Source: Bacteroidales bacterium (lineage in GTDB: Bacteria; Bacteroidota; Bacteroidia; Bacteroidales; B18-G4). From it: 48,678 nucleotides of DNA. A program made the translations under genes and the position numbers. The notes under the pieces were generated by a model. The model did not search any database. It was not told where the DNA came from and saw only the letters and a list, made by a program, of their open reading frames with translations. How positions within the stretch are numbered: the first letter of the stretch is position 1; every line of letters begins with the position of its first letter. Shown here piece by piece: positions 15,314-24,867 of this stretch. Location: the NCBI GenBank assembly GCA_018400295.1, contig JAGYMZ010000017.1:1-48678 (forward strand). The letters run 5' to 3'.

Positions 15314-16513
15314 ATGGATCATTTTCAAAAAATAAGGCAGGACTTTCTTGATCTCCGGTGTTGTGTCATCATCCCAACATACAACAACGACCGTTATCTC
15401 GAACGGGTAATAGACAAGACAAGGGAATATACGGATCACATCATTGTGATCAACGATGGTTCTACAGACCGTACCGCCATCCTGCTTGATGGCCTCAAAG
15501 AGGTTGATGTGATTGAATTCAGCCACAACCGGGGCAAAGGATATGCGCTGAGAAAGGGATTCATGCATGCCAGGCAAAATGGTTTTAAGTATGCCATTAC
15601 GATCGACTCGGACGGGCAACATTTGCCGGAGGATATTCCCGGGTTTATAAGTAAAATAAAGGAAGAGCCAGGTTCTTTGATCGTGGGGGCACGGAATATG
15701 GATCAGACGGATGTGCCGGGGAAAAGCAACTTCGGGCATAAATTTTCTAATTTTTGGTTCAAGGTGGAAACCGGGATATCCCTGCCGGATACCCAGTCGG
15801 GATATCGATTGTATCCCCTGGAGCCTTTGGGGAATATGAAGTTTGTCACACGGCGCTATGAATTTGAGACCGAGGTTCTGGTCAGGGCTGCCTGGAAAGG
15901 GATCCCTGTAACCTATGTTCCTGTGAGGGTTATCTATCAAAAGTCCGGGGACCGGGTGTCCCATTTTCGTCCCTTCATTGATTTTACGCGGGTCAGCATC
16001 CTGAACAGCATCCTGGTTCTTCTTGCCTTTTTGTGGTTCCGTCCCATCATGTTTTTACGTACCCTGACCTGGAAACGGATCAGGGAGTTTGTCCGCCGCG
16101 ACTTAATCATGAGCAGGGATACGAATATAAAACTGTCGGCATCGGTAGCCTTTGGTATTTTCATGGGTTTACTGCCGATTTGGGGATGGCAGATGCTGAC
16201 AGCCGTCTTCCTGGCTGCTTTGTTGCGGCTGAATAAGATCATTGTGCTGGTTGCCGCCAACATAAGTTTGCCGCCCATGATCCCGCTGATCATATATTTC
16301 AGCTTTGTCACCGGGTCCTGGGTGACCGGGGGGAGTGCTTCGCTTTCATATTCTGACGGGATCTCCTTCGAAACGATCAGGAACGACTTCCTGCAGTACG
16401 CTGTCGGGGCTGTGGTTCTGGGCGTGATCGCAGGATTGGTTTCTGGCCTTATTACCTATATCCTGCTGACCATTTTTCGGAAAAAGCGCGGCGATGATAA
16501 AGTCCGGGATTAA
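15314..16513 (+). CDS. Family 2 glycosyltransferase fused to DUF2062 membrane domain
   Basis: A 399-residue protein. Residues about 15-230 are a GT2 domain of the dolichyl-phosphate mannose synthase kind: CVIIPTYNNDRYL, VINDGSTDRT and the DxD-type DSDGQHLPEDI are present. Residues about 230-385 are hydrophobic and contain FGIFMGLLPIWGWQML and NISLPPMIPLIIY, typical of DUF2062. The protein would sit in the inner membrane with the catalytic domain in the cytoplasm and use a nucleotide sugar. A GT2 gene is a regular member of flexirubin-type clusters, but its acceptor is not known to me. It follows the dehydratase after 20 bases. Confidence 0.87.
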   Translation: MDHFQKIRQDFLDLRCCVIIPTYNNDRYLERVIDKTREYTDHIIVINDGSTDRTAILLDGLKEVDVIEFSHNRGKGYALRKGFMHARQNGFKYAITIDSDGQHLPEDIPGFISKIKEEPGSLIVGARNMDQTDVPGKSNFGHKFSNFWFKVETGISLPDTQSGYRLYPLEPLGNMKFVTRRYEFETEVLVRAAWKGIPVTYVPVRVIYQKSGDRVSHFRPFIDFTRVSILNSILVLLAFLWFRPIMFLRTLTWKRIREFVRRDLIMSRDTNIKLSASVAFGIFMGLLPIWGWQMLTAVFLAALLRLNKIIVLVAANISLPPMIPLIIYFSFVTGSWVTGGSASLSYSDGISFETIRNDFLQYAVGAVVLGVIAGLVSGLITYILLTIFRKKRGDDKVRD

Positions 16514-16535
16514 ATGAATTATTTTTGAAACGTTT

Positions 16536-19500
16536 ATGATAAATCCTTTTATATCGGCATATAGTTATTTCAGTAAGCGCCGCCGGACCTTTCTGCTGAT
16601 CATATTGTTGCTTGCATTGGGGGGGGGATATTTTGCTTCCGGTTTACGCCTGGAAGAGGATGTTCTCAGACTTGTTCCGTCGGATGGGCCGAAAGATCGC
16701 TACCAGATGGCCCTGAAAAACACAAAGATGCTGGATAACATGGTGATACGCATTTATCCTGCGGATACCGCACATCCCATGGAACCGTCCCTTCTTATTA
16801 ACTACGGCGATGATTTGTTTTCCCGGTTGCAAGACGGGAACTACACACACCTGATCCGGAATATCCGCTATAATTTTTCGGATCGTGATATGGAAGAAGT
16901 ATTCGGATTGTTTTACCATTACCTTCCGTATTATTTGGAAGATGAGGATTACAGGAGGATAGACTCCCTTCTGACACCGGAAGCGATCGATAAGGCGATG
17001 CATGAAAATTATAAATTTCTGATCTCTCCGGCCGGCATTGGGATAAAATCTTTTTTGATCCGTGATCCCCTTGGCATAACCTCCCTGGGCCTGGATGAGC
17101 TCAAAGCTTTTCAGCCGGATGATAATTTTGAGATTTTCCGAAACCGGATATTTACACGGGACCATCAAAATCTTTTATTGATCCTTACACCAGCCTTTCC
17201 TTCAAGCGAGACTTCCCGCAATCAGCAATTGATAGATCATATTGACCGCACCATATCGGCGCTGAACAGGGAATATGGCCCTGGGGTACAGGCTGAATAT
17301 TTTGGCGGGGTTGCCGTGGCCGTTGCCAATGCCCGCCGGATCAAAAAGGATGTCATGCTGACGGTCGGCATCGCCTTTCTCCTTATCCTGACCTTCATGA
17401 TGATTTATTTCAGGCGCAAAAGCATCATTCCGGTGATCATTGTACCGGTGCTTTTGGGTGCCCTGCTTGCCCTGGGAATAATATCGCTGGCCAAAGGGAC
17501 CATGTCGGCCATAGCTCTGGGTGTGGGCTCGGTTTTGGTCGGCATTGCCATCGATTATGCATTGCATTTTTTTACACATTATCAAGCCACGGGGTCGGTT
17601 AAAAAAGTATTGCGCGATATCAGCCTGCCCATATTGATAAGCTGCGTAACTACTGCCTCCGCTTTTCTTTGTCTTGAATTAGTAAGTTCTTACGCTCTTA
17701 GGGATGTGGGGGTTTTTGCAGCCCTGAGCGTGATCTTTGCCGCATTGTTTGCATTGCTCGTGCTGCCGCACATGGTCCGGGGCGGGAAACGGAAGGCAAA
17801 GGAACAGTTCATACACCGGTTTACTTCATATCCTTTCCACCGGAACATTTATTTAAAAGGGATTGTCATCCTGTTTACCATGATCTCGCTCTTTTATTTC
17901 AGGGATGTCCGGTTTGATGAGGATCTGGAAAGCATGTCATATATGTCGGAACATCTGCGCCGGAGTGAGGAAAATATCAACCGGATAAGCAATATATCGC
18001 AAAGAACCATATACATTGTATCTACAGGCCGGGATATGGATGAAGCCCTCCGGGCCAACAGCAGGCTGAAACCGGAGCTGGATGCATTAAAATCCGGGAA
18101 GCAGATACAAGATTACCTTTTGCCCTCTGATCTGCTGCTGTCGGATTCCGTTGCCGGAGAAAAGATTGAGCGGTGGAATACATTTTGGGACGGCAAACGG
18201 GACAGCACCCTGGCCAGGCTCTATAATGCAGGCAGAAAATACAAATTCAAAAAAAGTTCCTTTGATGAATTTAAGGATCTGATCCAAAAAGACCCTGGAA
18301 AAGCCAGGGATACCCTGAATAAAAAGTTAACCGGAATTTTCCTGAATGCGTATGTCAGTGCTGCCGACAGTGTGGCCACCATTGTGACAACCGTAAAGGT
18401 GCAACTGGATGATAAGGCCCTGGTTCACGAACGGCTCGGGGATATGAAAGACCAGGTGATCATCGACCGGCAATACCTCGCAATGCGATATGTGAATATG
18501 CTGCGCAGTGATTTTGGTTTGCTGGTAACTGTTTCATTGAGTGTTGTATTTCTCATTCTGCTGATCTCTTTCGGCCGTATTGAGCTGGCGTTGATAACGT
18601 TTATTCCCATGACAATCAGCTGGATATGGACCCTGGGCATTATGGGGCTATTCGGTGTGAAATTCACCATCTTTAACGTGGTCATATCCACCTTTATCTT
18701 CGGACTGGGCATTGATTACAGCATTTTTATCACACGGGGGATGCTGCAGCGGTTTAAATACGGCAGGGATAATTTGCCTTCTTATAAAACGTCCATATTC
18801 CTTTCAGCCCTTACGACCATTTCTGGCGTGGGCGTGCTGATACTGGCTTCACACCCTGCGCTCAAATCCATTGCTGCGGTGTCGGTGATCGGCATATCTT
18901 CCGTTGTATTTCTCGCCTATACCCTGCAACCCATTTTATTTGAGTGGCTTATCATGCACCGGGGCAAGAAACGCTTTGCCCCGGTAACCATGAAAGATTT
19001 CCTCTTTGCCATGCTGGCGCTGGTGATTTTTGTGGGCGGAACATTATTTTTAACCCTCATCGGGGCTTTATTATTATTCATCCTTCCTGTCGGAAAGAAG
19101 CATGCGAAGTATATGCTCCATTACCTGGTTATGCTATCTTTCCGTTTGGTGATCTATGCACCATTCAATATACGAAAGAAGATCCTGGGCTTTGATGTAT
19201 CAAAATTTCGCAAACCTGCGGTGATCATCGGGAATCATCAGTCTCATATCGACATCCTGCTTGTGCTCATGCTTTATCCCAGGATCATTGTGCTTACGAA
19301 CCAAAAAGTACAGCGAAGGATTTATGGCATCCTTGTGCGTATGGTTGATTTTTTTCCTGTGACCCCTGGTTTGGAAGATGCCCTCGAAAAGATATCGAAA
19401 AAGGTGGATCAGGGATACTCTGTACTGATCTTCCCTGAAGGCACAAGATCCGACACGGATCACGTCCAGCGATTCCATAAAGGCGCTTTCTACCTTGCGG

Positions 19501-20378
19501 ATAGATTGCAGATGGATATTTTACCCGTGATCTTTCATGGTGTTGGGGATGTGTTGAAAAAAGGAGAGCTCTTTTTGCGCACCGGTAGGATCACCATGAA
19601 GATACTTGAGCGGGTACCTTTTGCGGATGCCTCTTTTGGCACAGGTTACCGTGAGCGATCCAAGGTATTCAGGAAATATATAACATCGGAATACGAAAGA
19701 TTAAAAGAAGCATACGGAGGACCTGACTATCAGCGCAGGCAGGTATTGCGCAACTATGTATACCGGGGACCTGTACTGGAGTGGTATCTGAGGGCCAAGC
19801 TGCGGATGGAAAAGAATTACAAGCTGGTGAATGAAGCAGTACCAGCCCATGCACGGGTATTGGACCTGGGCTGCGGGTACGGTTTTATATCGTATCTTTT
19901 GCACCTGGTCTCCCCTGACAGGCAGGTCACGGGCATAGATTATGATGAGCATAAAATACAGGTAGCTGCCCATGCGTTCTTTAAAAATGATAAACTGCAT
20001 TTCATGACCGGCGATGTAAGAAATGCAGTCCAAAATGAATTTGATGCCTTTTTACTGAGTGATGTGCTTCATTACATGCCTGGTGAAGCCCAATTGGATC
20101 TGTTGGCAAGATGCGCGGAAAGCCTGTCACCGGGCGGAGTGATCATTATCCGGGAAGGTGACACCGGCATGCGTGATAAACACCGCAGAACCAAAATGAC
20201 AGAATTTTTATCGACCCGTATCCTGCGATTCAATAAATTGGAAGCATCCGAAGCATTGTGCTTCCTTTCAACCGAACGCATCCTGAAGCTGGCAGGGAAG
20301 TATGGATTGAAAACCGAGATACGCGGGGAAAGCCGGATTACATCAAATAAGTGGATACTATTACGCAAAGGAGCATAA
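16536..20378 (+). CDS. RND/MMPL transporter fused to PlsC acyltransferase and SAM methyltransferase
   Basis: A 1280-residue three-part protein. Residues 1 to about 850 form an RND/MMPL exporter: an N-terminal helix (FLLIILLLALGGGYF), LEEDVLRLVPSDGP, two periplasmic parts and two bundles of helices around residues 265-420 and 655-850. Around residue 896 an acyltransferase begins, with IGNHQSHIDILL and IFPEGTRSD (about 965). The C-terminal part is a class I methyltransferase with VLDLGCGYGF (about 1107) and GIDYDEHK. The exporter probably moves the lipid product out of the inner membrane; the fused domains suggest that acylation and methylation occur at the same site on its cytoplasmic face. 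The frame is open throughout. A nine-G run lies at codons 28-31. Confidence 0.88.
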   Translation: MINPFISAYSYFSKRRRTFLLIILLLALGGGYFASGLRLEEDVLRLVPSDGPKDRYQMALKNTKMLDNMVIRIYPADTAHPMEPSLLINYGDDLFSRLQDGNYTHLIRNIRYNFSDRDMEEVFGLFYHYLPYYLEDEDYRRIDSLLTPEAIDKAMHENYKFLISPAGIGIKSFLIRDPLGITSLGLDELKAFQPDDNFEIFRNRIFTRDHQNLLLILTPAFPSSETSRNQQLIDHIDRTISALNREYGPGVQAEYFGGVAVAVANARRIKKDVMLTVGIAFLLILTFMMIYFRRKSIIPVIIVPVLLGALLALGIISLAKGTMSAIALGVGSVLVGIAIDYALHFFTHYQATGSVKKVLRDISLPILISCVTTASAFLCLELVSSYALRDVGVFAALSVIFAALFALLVLPHMVRGGKRKAKEQFIHRFTSYPFHRNIYLKGIVILFTMISLFYFRDVRFDEDLESMSYMSEHLRRSEENINRISNISQRTIYIVSTGRDMDEALRANSRLKPELDALKSGKQIQDYLLPSDLLLSDSVAGEKIERWNTFWDGKRDSTLARLYNAGRKYKFKKSSFDEFKDLIQKDPGKARDTLNKKLTGIFLNAYVSAADSVATIVTTVKVQLDDKALVHERLGDMKDQVIIDRQYLAMRYVNMLRSDFGLLVTVSLSVVFLILLISFGRIELALITFIPMTISWIWTLGIMGLFGVKFTIFNVVISTFIFGLGIDYSIFITRGMLQRFKYGRDNLPSYKTSIFLSALTTISGVGVLILASHPALKSIAAVSVIGISSVVFLAYTLQPILFEWLIMHRGKKRFAPVTMKDFLFAMLALVIFVGGTLFLTLIGALLLFILPVGKKHAKYMLHYLVMLSFRLVIYAPFNIRKKILGFDVSKFRKPAVIIGNHQSHIDILLVLMLYPRIIVLTNQKVQRRIYGILVRMVDFFPVTPGLEDALEKISKKVDQGYSVLIFPEGTRSDTDHVQRFHKGAFYLADRLQMDILPVIFHGVGDVLKKGELFLRTGRITMKILERVPFADASFGTGYRERSKVFRKYITSEYERLKEAYGGPDYQRRQVLRNYVYRGPVLEWYLRAKLRMEKNYKLVNEAVPAHARVLDLGCGYGFISYLLHLVSPDRQVTGIDYDEHKIQVAAHAFFKNDKLHFMTGDVRNAVQNEFDAFLLSDVLHYMPGEAQLDLLARCAESLSPGGVIIIREGDTGMRDKHRRTKMTEFLSTRILRFNKLEASEALCFLSTERILKLAGKYGLKTEIRGESRITSNKWILLRKGA
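16619..16627 (+). repeat. Nine-G homopolymer near the start of the fusion gene
   Basis: Nine consecutive G bases fall at codons 28-31 of the RND-acyltransferase-methyltransferase gene, encoding part of ALGGGYF in the first membrane helix. Loss or gain of one base would cut the protein to a short peptide. It could be a slippage site or a chance glycine run. Confidence 0.9.
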
Positions 20379-21871
20379 TGAAATATGATGCCGTTATCAT
20401 AGGGTCCGGGCTCGGTGGGTTGCTGAGTGCTGCCATGCTGAGCAAGGAAGGAATGCAGGTGCTTGTCCTGGAAAAGAACGCGGTAATCGGAGGATGCCTT
20501 CAAACCTTCACCAGGAAAGGTCATTTATTCGATACCGGGGTCCATTACATCGGGAGTATGGGGAAAGGAGAGATCCTGAATATGCTGTTCCGTTATTTCG
20601 GACTCGCACAGAAGCTTCCTTTGAAACGCCTGGATGAAGATTGTTTCGATAAAATAATATATAAAGGGGAAAGCTATGCATACGCACAGGGATACGATAA
20701 TTTTATCGACAAATTGTCACAAAAATTTCCACAAAGCCGGACGGAGATCCGTACGTATGTGAACAATATCAAAAAGATCTCTGCGTCCGTTGATTTTGAT
20801 CACATGCAGATCTTTTCCCAGCAAACACTGATGTCTAATCCCTATTTCAGATACCCTGCTTCGGATTTCATCGATGATTCTACAAAGGATCCCGTGCTCA
20901 GGAACATACTGGCCGGATTAAATTGTTTATATGCAGGTGTGCCCGGAGTCACACCTGCATATATTCATGCACTCATCAATGCTTTTTTCATTCAAAGTGC
21001 CTGGCGCATTGTTAACGGGGGGAGCAGCCTGGCAAGGTTGCTTTCGGATATGATCACAGAAAACGGAGGGGAGATACGGAAGAATGCTGAAGTTGTTGCC
21101 CTGAATATGGGGAGTGGAAAACTGGATCATGCCGTTCTTCAGGGAGGTGAAAAAGTATATGCAGACCGCTTCATTTCCAACGTACATCCTTCGTTAACTG
21201 TGGATCTGGTGAAAGGGGAAGGGCTCCGGAAGCCCTATAAAAACCGCATCAAAAATCTCGACAATACGATTGGTACGTTTATTTTGTACCTTGTGCTCAG
21301 GGAAGATGCTTTCCCTTACCTGAATTATAATGTTAATTATTATGACCGGGATGATGTCTGGGGTACACGTTCGTATGATCCGGAACGGTGGCCGGATTTC
21401 TTTCTTTTATATACTCCGGTAACCAGCAATCAGCCGGAATTTGCCCGAAGCCTGATTGCCATTACCTATATGAAATATGAAGAAGTCCGGAAGTGGGAAC
21501 ACACTACCATTGAAAAGAGGGGCGACGACTACCGGTCATTTAAAGAGGACCGGGCGCAACGATTGCTTGCATTAATGGAGAAGGTTTATCCGGGGATACG
21601 GAACGCAGTAGAAAGCCATTATTCCTCAACCCCTTTGACGCTAAGGGATTATACCCATACGCCCCGGGGTTCGGTTTATGGTATCCTGCAGGATAGCCGG
21701 AATTTCATGGAGTCCATACTTTCGGCGCGGACAAAAATCCCCAACCTCTTTTTGACAGGGCAGAATGTCAATGTACACGGGATGCTGGGAGTGACCCTGA
21801 GTTCGCTCACCACCTGTTCCGAGATATTGGGTCAGGAATATGTACTAAAAAAGCTCCAACATGCGGTTTAA
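20378..21871 (+). CDS. FAD-dependent oxidoreductase (CrtI/phytoene-desaturase-like)
   Basis: A 497-residue flavoprotein. The FAD-binding Rossmann motif is at the extreme N-terminus (DAVIIGSGLGGLLSA), followed by LVLEKNAVIGGCLQTF and GHLFDTGVHYIGSM, a pattern of the CrtI/retinol-saturase group of the amine-oxidase superfamily. The C-terminus has the expected LFLTGQNVNVHGMLG motif. Such enzymes desaturate or saturate conjugated chains, so modification of the polyene is a natural role. The ATG at 20378 overlaps the TAA of the fusion gene by one base (TAATG), which I take as the true start; an in-frame ATG at 20351 would extend into the upstream gene. It overlaps the next gene by 11 bases. Confidence 0.88.
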   Translation: MKYDAVIIGSGLGGLLSAAMLSKEGMQVLVLEKNAVIGGCLQTFTRKGHLFDTGVHYIGSMGKGEILNMLFRYFGLAQKLPLKRLDEDCFDKIIYKGESYAYAQGYDNFIDKLSQKFPQSRTEIRTYVNNIKKISASVDFDHMQIFSQQTLMSNPYFRYPASDFIDDSTKDPVLRNILAGLNCLYAGVPGVTPAYIHALINAFFIQSAWRIVNGGSSLARLLSDMITENGGEIRKNAEVVALNMGSGKLDHAVLQGGEKVYADRFISNVHPSLTVDLVKGEGLRKPYKNRIKNLDNTIGTFILYLVLREDAFPYLNYNVNYYDRDDVWGTRSYDPERWPDFFLLYTPVTSNQPEFARSLIAITYMKYEEVRKWEHTTIEKRGDDYRSFKEDRAQRLLALMEKVYPGIRNAVESHYSSTPLTLRDYTHTPRGSVYGILQDSRNFMESILSARTKIPNLFLTGQNVNVHGMLGVTLSSLTTCSEILGQEYVLKKLQHAV

Positions 21872-23543
21872 AACTTTTGGTAAAATACTAAAATACTTCT
21901 TTCTTGGCATGCTGATCCTTCTGGCCGGATCTCTGATCTATTTTTTGATCGCCATTCGGGTTGACCCGCCTGTGATCGAAGAAAATGTGGTTGCAGAACT
22001 GGAAACTTCATACTGTGGGGATAATTTCCGGATTTGTGGTCCCGGCCGGTTGCAGCATAATTCATTTGGCCTGTGGGAAGTGTTTGTAAAGGGAGATCCG
22101 TTTGAACTGGGAGTTATTAATGGAAAGCTGACGCATGACCTGATACGCTTTCAGGAAGATGCCTTTGTGGAACAGATCTATACACTGGTTCCCTCCAAAG
22201 CGTATTTGCATGTTTTAAAATACTTTATTGCCTGGTTTAACCGGAGTCTGGAAGATCACATACCCATGCGGTACCAGTTGGAAATATACGGGGTGTCCCT
22301 GTCCGCTTCAGATGCGTATGATTTTATCGGGGATAAATACAGGCGCATCCTGAATTACCATGCGGCTCATGATATGGGGCATGCCCTGCAGAATATGAAT
22401 TTGGTGGGGTGTACGGCGTTTTCCGTATGGGATGAAGAATCGGCCGATGGCTCTCTGGTCATTGGGCGCAATTTTGATTTTCATGTGGGGGAAGCGTTTA
22501 ATGAAAACAAGATGTTGCTTTTTGTGGAACCGGATGCGGGGCACCGTTTTGTAATTGTTACCTGGGGAGGAATGATCGGCGCTGTTTCCGGGATGAATGA
22601 ACAGGGCCTGACCGTTACGCTGAATGCTGCCAAATCCGGCATCCCGTTTTCATCCGCTACACCGGTATCCATTTTGGCCCGGAACATCCTGCAGTTTGCC
22701 TCGGATATCAAAGAAGCCTATGCCATTGCGGATGAGAGCCAAACCTTTGTTGCCGAATCTTTCCTGATAGGTTCGGCAAAAGATGGAAGGGCAGCAATTA
22801 TAGAGAAAACAGACGAAGAAACGGTGTTGTATCAACCGGAAGGTAAGCGGATCATCCAGACCAATCATTTTCTGGCTCCGGAACTGGCCGGTCAGGAACT
22901 GAACCGTGAGAACATGAAGAACACCGCTACCGTTTGCAGGTACGACAGGGTAAAAGAACTGCTTGATGGAATGGATGAAATAGGGCCCCGCGAAGCCGCC
23001 GGCATCCTCCGTGACCGGAAAGGGATGAACGGAAAGGATATTGGAATGGGCAATGAAAAAGCCATTAATCAGCTCATCGCACACCATTCCATTATTTTCA
23101 AGCCGGAACAACGATTGTTCTGGATCTCTGCCGGCCCTTATCCTTTGGGAGAATACTTGTGTTATAACCTGGATTCGGTATTTGCACATTTCCCGGCGGC
23201 AGACTCCGGATTACTTTTGTTTGAGCAAAAAGAAACCCTGGAAGCCGATCCTTTTCTGAAATCTGAAAAGTATGCCAGGTTTGTTGAGTATAAAGAACAT
23301 GCCGCAGAAATTACACGTGCCCTCAAAGAAGGCAGGGATACTACCTTTGACGCCGGTGAGTTTATCCGGCTTAACCCGGAATATTTCATGAGCTATAAAT
23401 TGCTTGGGGAATGGTATCAGCAAAAGGATCAATGGGAGAGGGCTGAAAAGTACTACCGGGAAGCACTGACAAAGGTCATTCCGACCGAATACGAACGTAG
23501 GTCCGTGCAGGACAAACTGGCTGAAGTAACGGATAGGAATTGA
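21861..23543 (+). CDS. C45-family Ntn hydrolase/acyltransferase with C-terminal TPR-like repeat
   Basis: A 560-residue protein with an N-terminal membrane helix (about residues 10-32). The core matches the peptidase C45 / acyl-CoA:6-aminopenicillanate acyltransferase family: Cys184 in NLVGCTAFSVW would be the nucleophile exposed by self-cleavage, with GRNFDFHVGE and WGGMIGAVSGMNEQGL as the next family segments. The C-terminus, about residues 505-550, has one TPR-like helical pair (FMSYKLLGEWYQQKDQWERA). The helix would place the domain outside the inner membrane. It might transfer or hydrolyse the acyl chain of the product in the periplasm, for example in the final ester bond or its turnover. 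Direct evidence for substrate is lacking. Confidence 0.83.
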   Translation: MRFKTFGKILKYFFLGMLILLAGSLIYFLIAIRVDPPVIEENVVAELETSYCGDNFRICGPGRLQHNSFGLWEVFVKGDPFELGVINGKLTHDLIRFQEDAFVEQIYTLVPSKAYLHVLKYFIAWFNRSLEDHIPMRYQLEIYGVSLSASDAYDFIGDKYRRILNYHAAHDMGHALQNMNLVGCTAFSVWDEESADGSLVIGRNFDFHVGEAFNENKMLLFVEPDAGHRFVIVTWGGMIGAVSGMNEQGLTVTLNAAKSGIPFSSATPVSILARNILQFASDIKEAYAIADESQTFVAESFLIGSAKDGRAAIIEKTDEETVLYQPEGKRIIQTNHFLAPELAGQELNRENMKNTATVCRYDRVKELLDGMDEIGPREAAGILRDRKGMNGKDIGMGNEKAINQLIAHHSIIFKPEQRLFWISAGPYPLGEYLCYNLDSVFAHFPAADSGLLLFEQKETLEADPFLKSEKYARFVEYKEHAAEITRALKEGRDTTFDAGEFIRLNPEYFMSYKLLGEWYQQKDQWERAEKYYREALTKVIPTEYERRSVQDKLAEVTDRN

Positions 23544-23552
23544 AATTTATGC

Positions 23553-24851
23553 ATGATGATACCCGATATTGAAAAACTGCGCCATCCGGAGATCAAAAAA
23601 TTTCAGAACAGGAGCATTCCTCCCATGCTGGAATATCTGAACGAAAGATCCCCCTTTTACAGGGAGATGTTCAGGAAAGAAAAAATTCAGATCGACAAGA
23701 TCCGGACCATTGAAGACCTGGCACACATACCCCCGACCAAAAAAGAACACCTCCATAAATACAACGACCGGTTTATTTGTGTGCCGGACGAAAAGATCGT
23801 TGATATCGTGACGACCTCAGGGACCCTGGGAGACCCGGTGAAATTTGTCTTGACCGACAGGGATCTGAACAGGCTGGCATATAACGAATATTTGTCTTTT
23901 CTGTGTGCCGGCGGGAGCAATAAAGATGTATATCAGCTGATGACCACGCTTGACCGGAGGTTTATGGCCGGGATGGCCTATTTCCTGGGCATACGCAGGA
24001 TGGGCGCTTCGATTGTGAGGGTAGGCAACGGTATGCCCGAACTGCAGTGGGATACCATAAAACGGATACGGCCCAATGCGCTGATCGCGGTCCCTTCTTT
24101 CCTGATAACCTTGATGGAATGGGCTGAAGCAAGAGGGATAGAGTATCATTCCTCTTCGGTTACCAAAGCGGTCTGCATCGGCGAGACACTCCGGAACCCG
24201 GATTTTTCCTTGACAACACTGGCCGGGAAGATCAGGGAAAAATGGGACCTGCAACTTTTTTCAACCTATGCTTCCACGGAAATGGCCACGGCTTTTACAG
24301 AATGCGAATACGGAGTGGGTGGCCACCATCATCCTGAACTTATCATTGTGGAGTTCCTGGATGAACATGATCAGCCGGTTGGCGAAGGTGAAGCGGGAGA
24401 AGTGACCATCACAGGACTGGGTGTGGAAGGGATGCCACTGTTGCGGTTTAAAACCGGGGATGTTTGCCATCATTACACAGAACCCTGCCTGTGTGGAAGA
24501 ACCACCATGCGCCTGGGCCCTGTGATCGGGCGGAAAAACCAGATGATAAAATATAAAGGTACTACGCTATATCCACCGGCTTTGTACGACATCCTTGATA
24601 ATGTCGCGGAAATCAAAAACTACATTGTGGAAGTGAGCACGAATGAGATCGGAACAGACGACATTACCATTCGTATGGGTTGCCGGAATCCATCTGCAGG
24701 GCTTGAGAAACGTATCAAGGATCATTTCCGGGCCAAATTGCGGGTCGCTCCTTCCATCGTGTTCGATGAAGTGGAACGTATTGAGCAACACGCACATCCT
24801 GAAGACAAACGCAAGGCTGTTAGATTTATCGATCACCGGAATGCCAGATAA
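23553..24851 (+). CDS. PaaK-like adenylate-forming CoA ligase
   Basis: A 432-residue adenylate-forming ligase of the phenylacetate-CoA ligase family. The nucleotide-binding loop is VTTSGTLGDP (about residues 86-95), followed by the YASTEMATAF motif and FKTGDVCHHYTEPCLCGR, typical of PaaK proteins. The family activates arylacetic or aromatic acids with ATP and CoA. In aryl polyene pathways a ligase primes the aromatic starter, so it may activate a hydroxybenzoate- or coumarate-type acid. It follows the C45 gene after nine bases and is the last clear pathway gene. The next gene starts 80 bases later behind a possible promoter. Confidence 0.88.
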   Translation: MMIPDIEKLRHPEIKKFQNRSIPPMLEYLNERSPFYREMFRKEKIQIDKIRTIEDLAHIPPTKKEHLHKYNDRFICVPDEKIVDIVTTSGTLGDPVKFVLTDRDLNRLAYNEYLSFLCAGGSNKDVYQLMTTLDRRFMAGMAYFLGIRRMGASIVRVGNGMPELQWDTIKRIRPNALIAVPSFLITLMEWAEARGIEYHSSSVTKAVCIGETLRNPDFSLTTLAGKIREKWDLQLFSTYASTEMATAFTECEYGVGGHHHPELIIVEFLDEHDQPVGEGEAGEVTITGLGVEGMPLLRFKTGDVCHHYTEPCLCGRTTMRLGPVIGRKNQMIKYKGTTLYPPALYDILDNVAEIKNYIVEVSTNEIGTDDITIRMGCRNPSAGLEKRIKDHFRAKLRVAPSIVFDEVERIEQHAHPEDKRKAVRFIDHRNAR

Positions 24852-24867
24852 AAAATTTGGGGAAATT

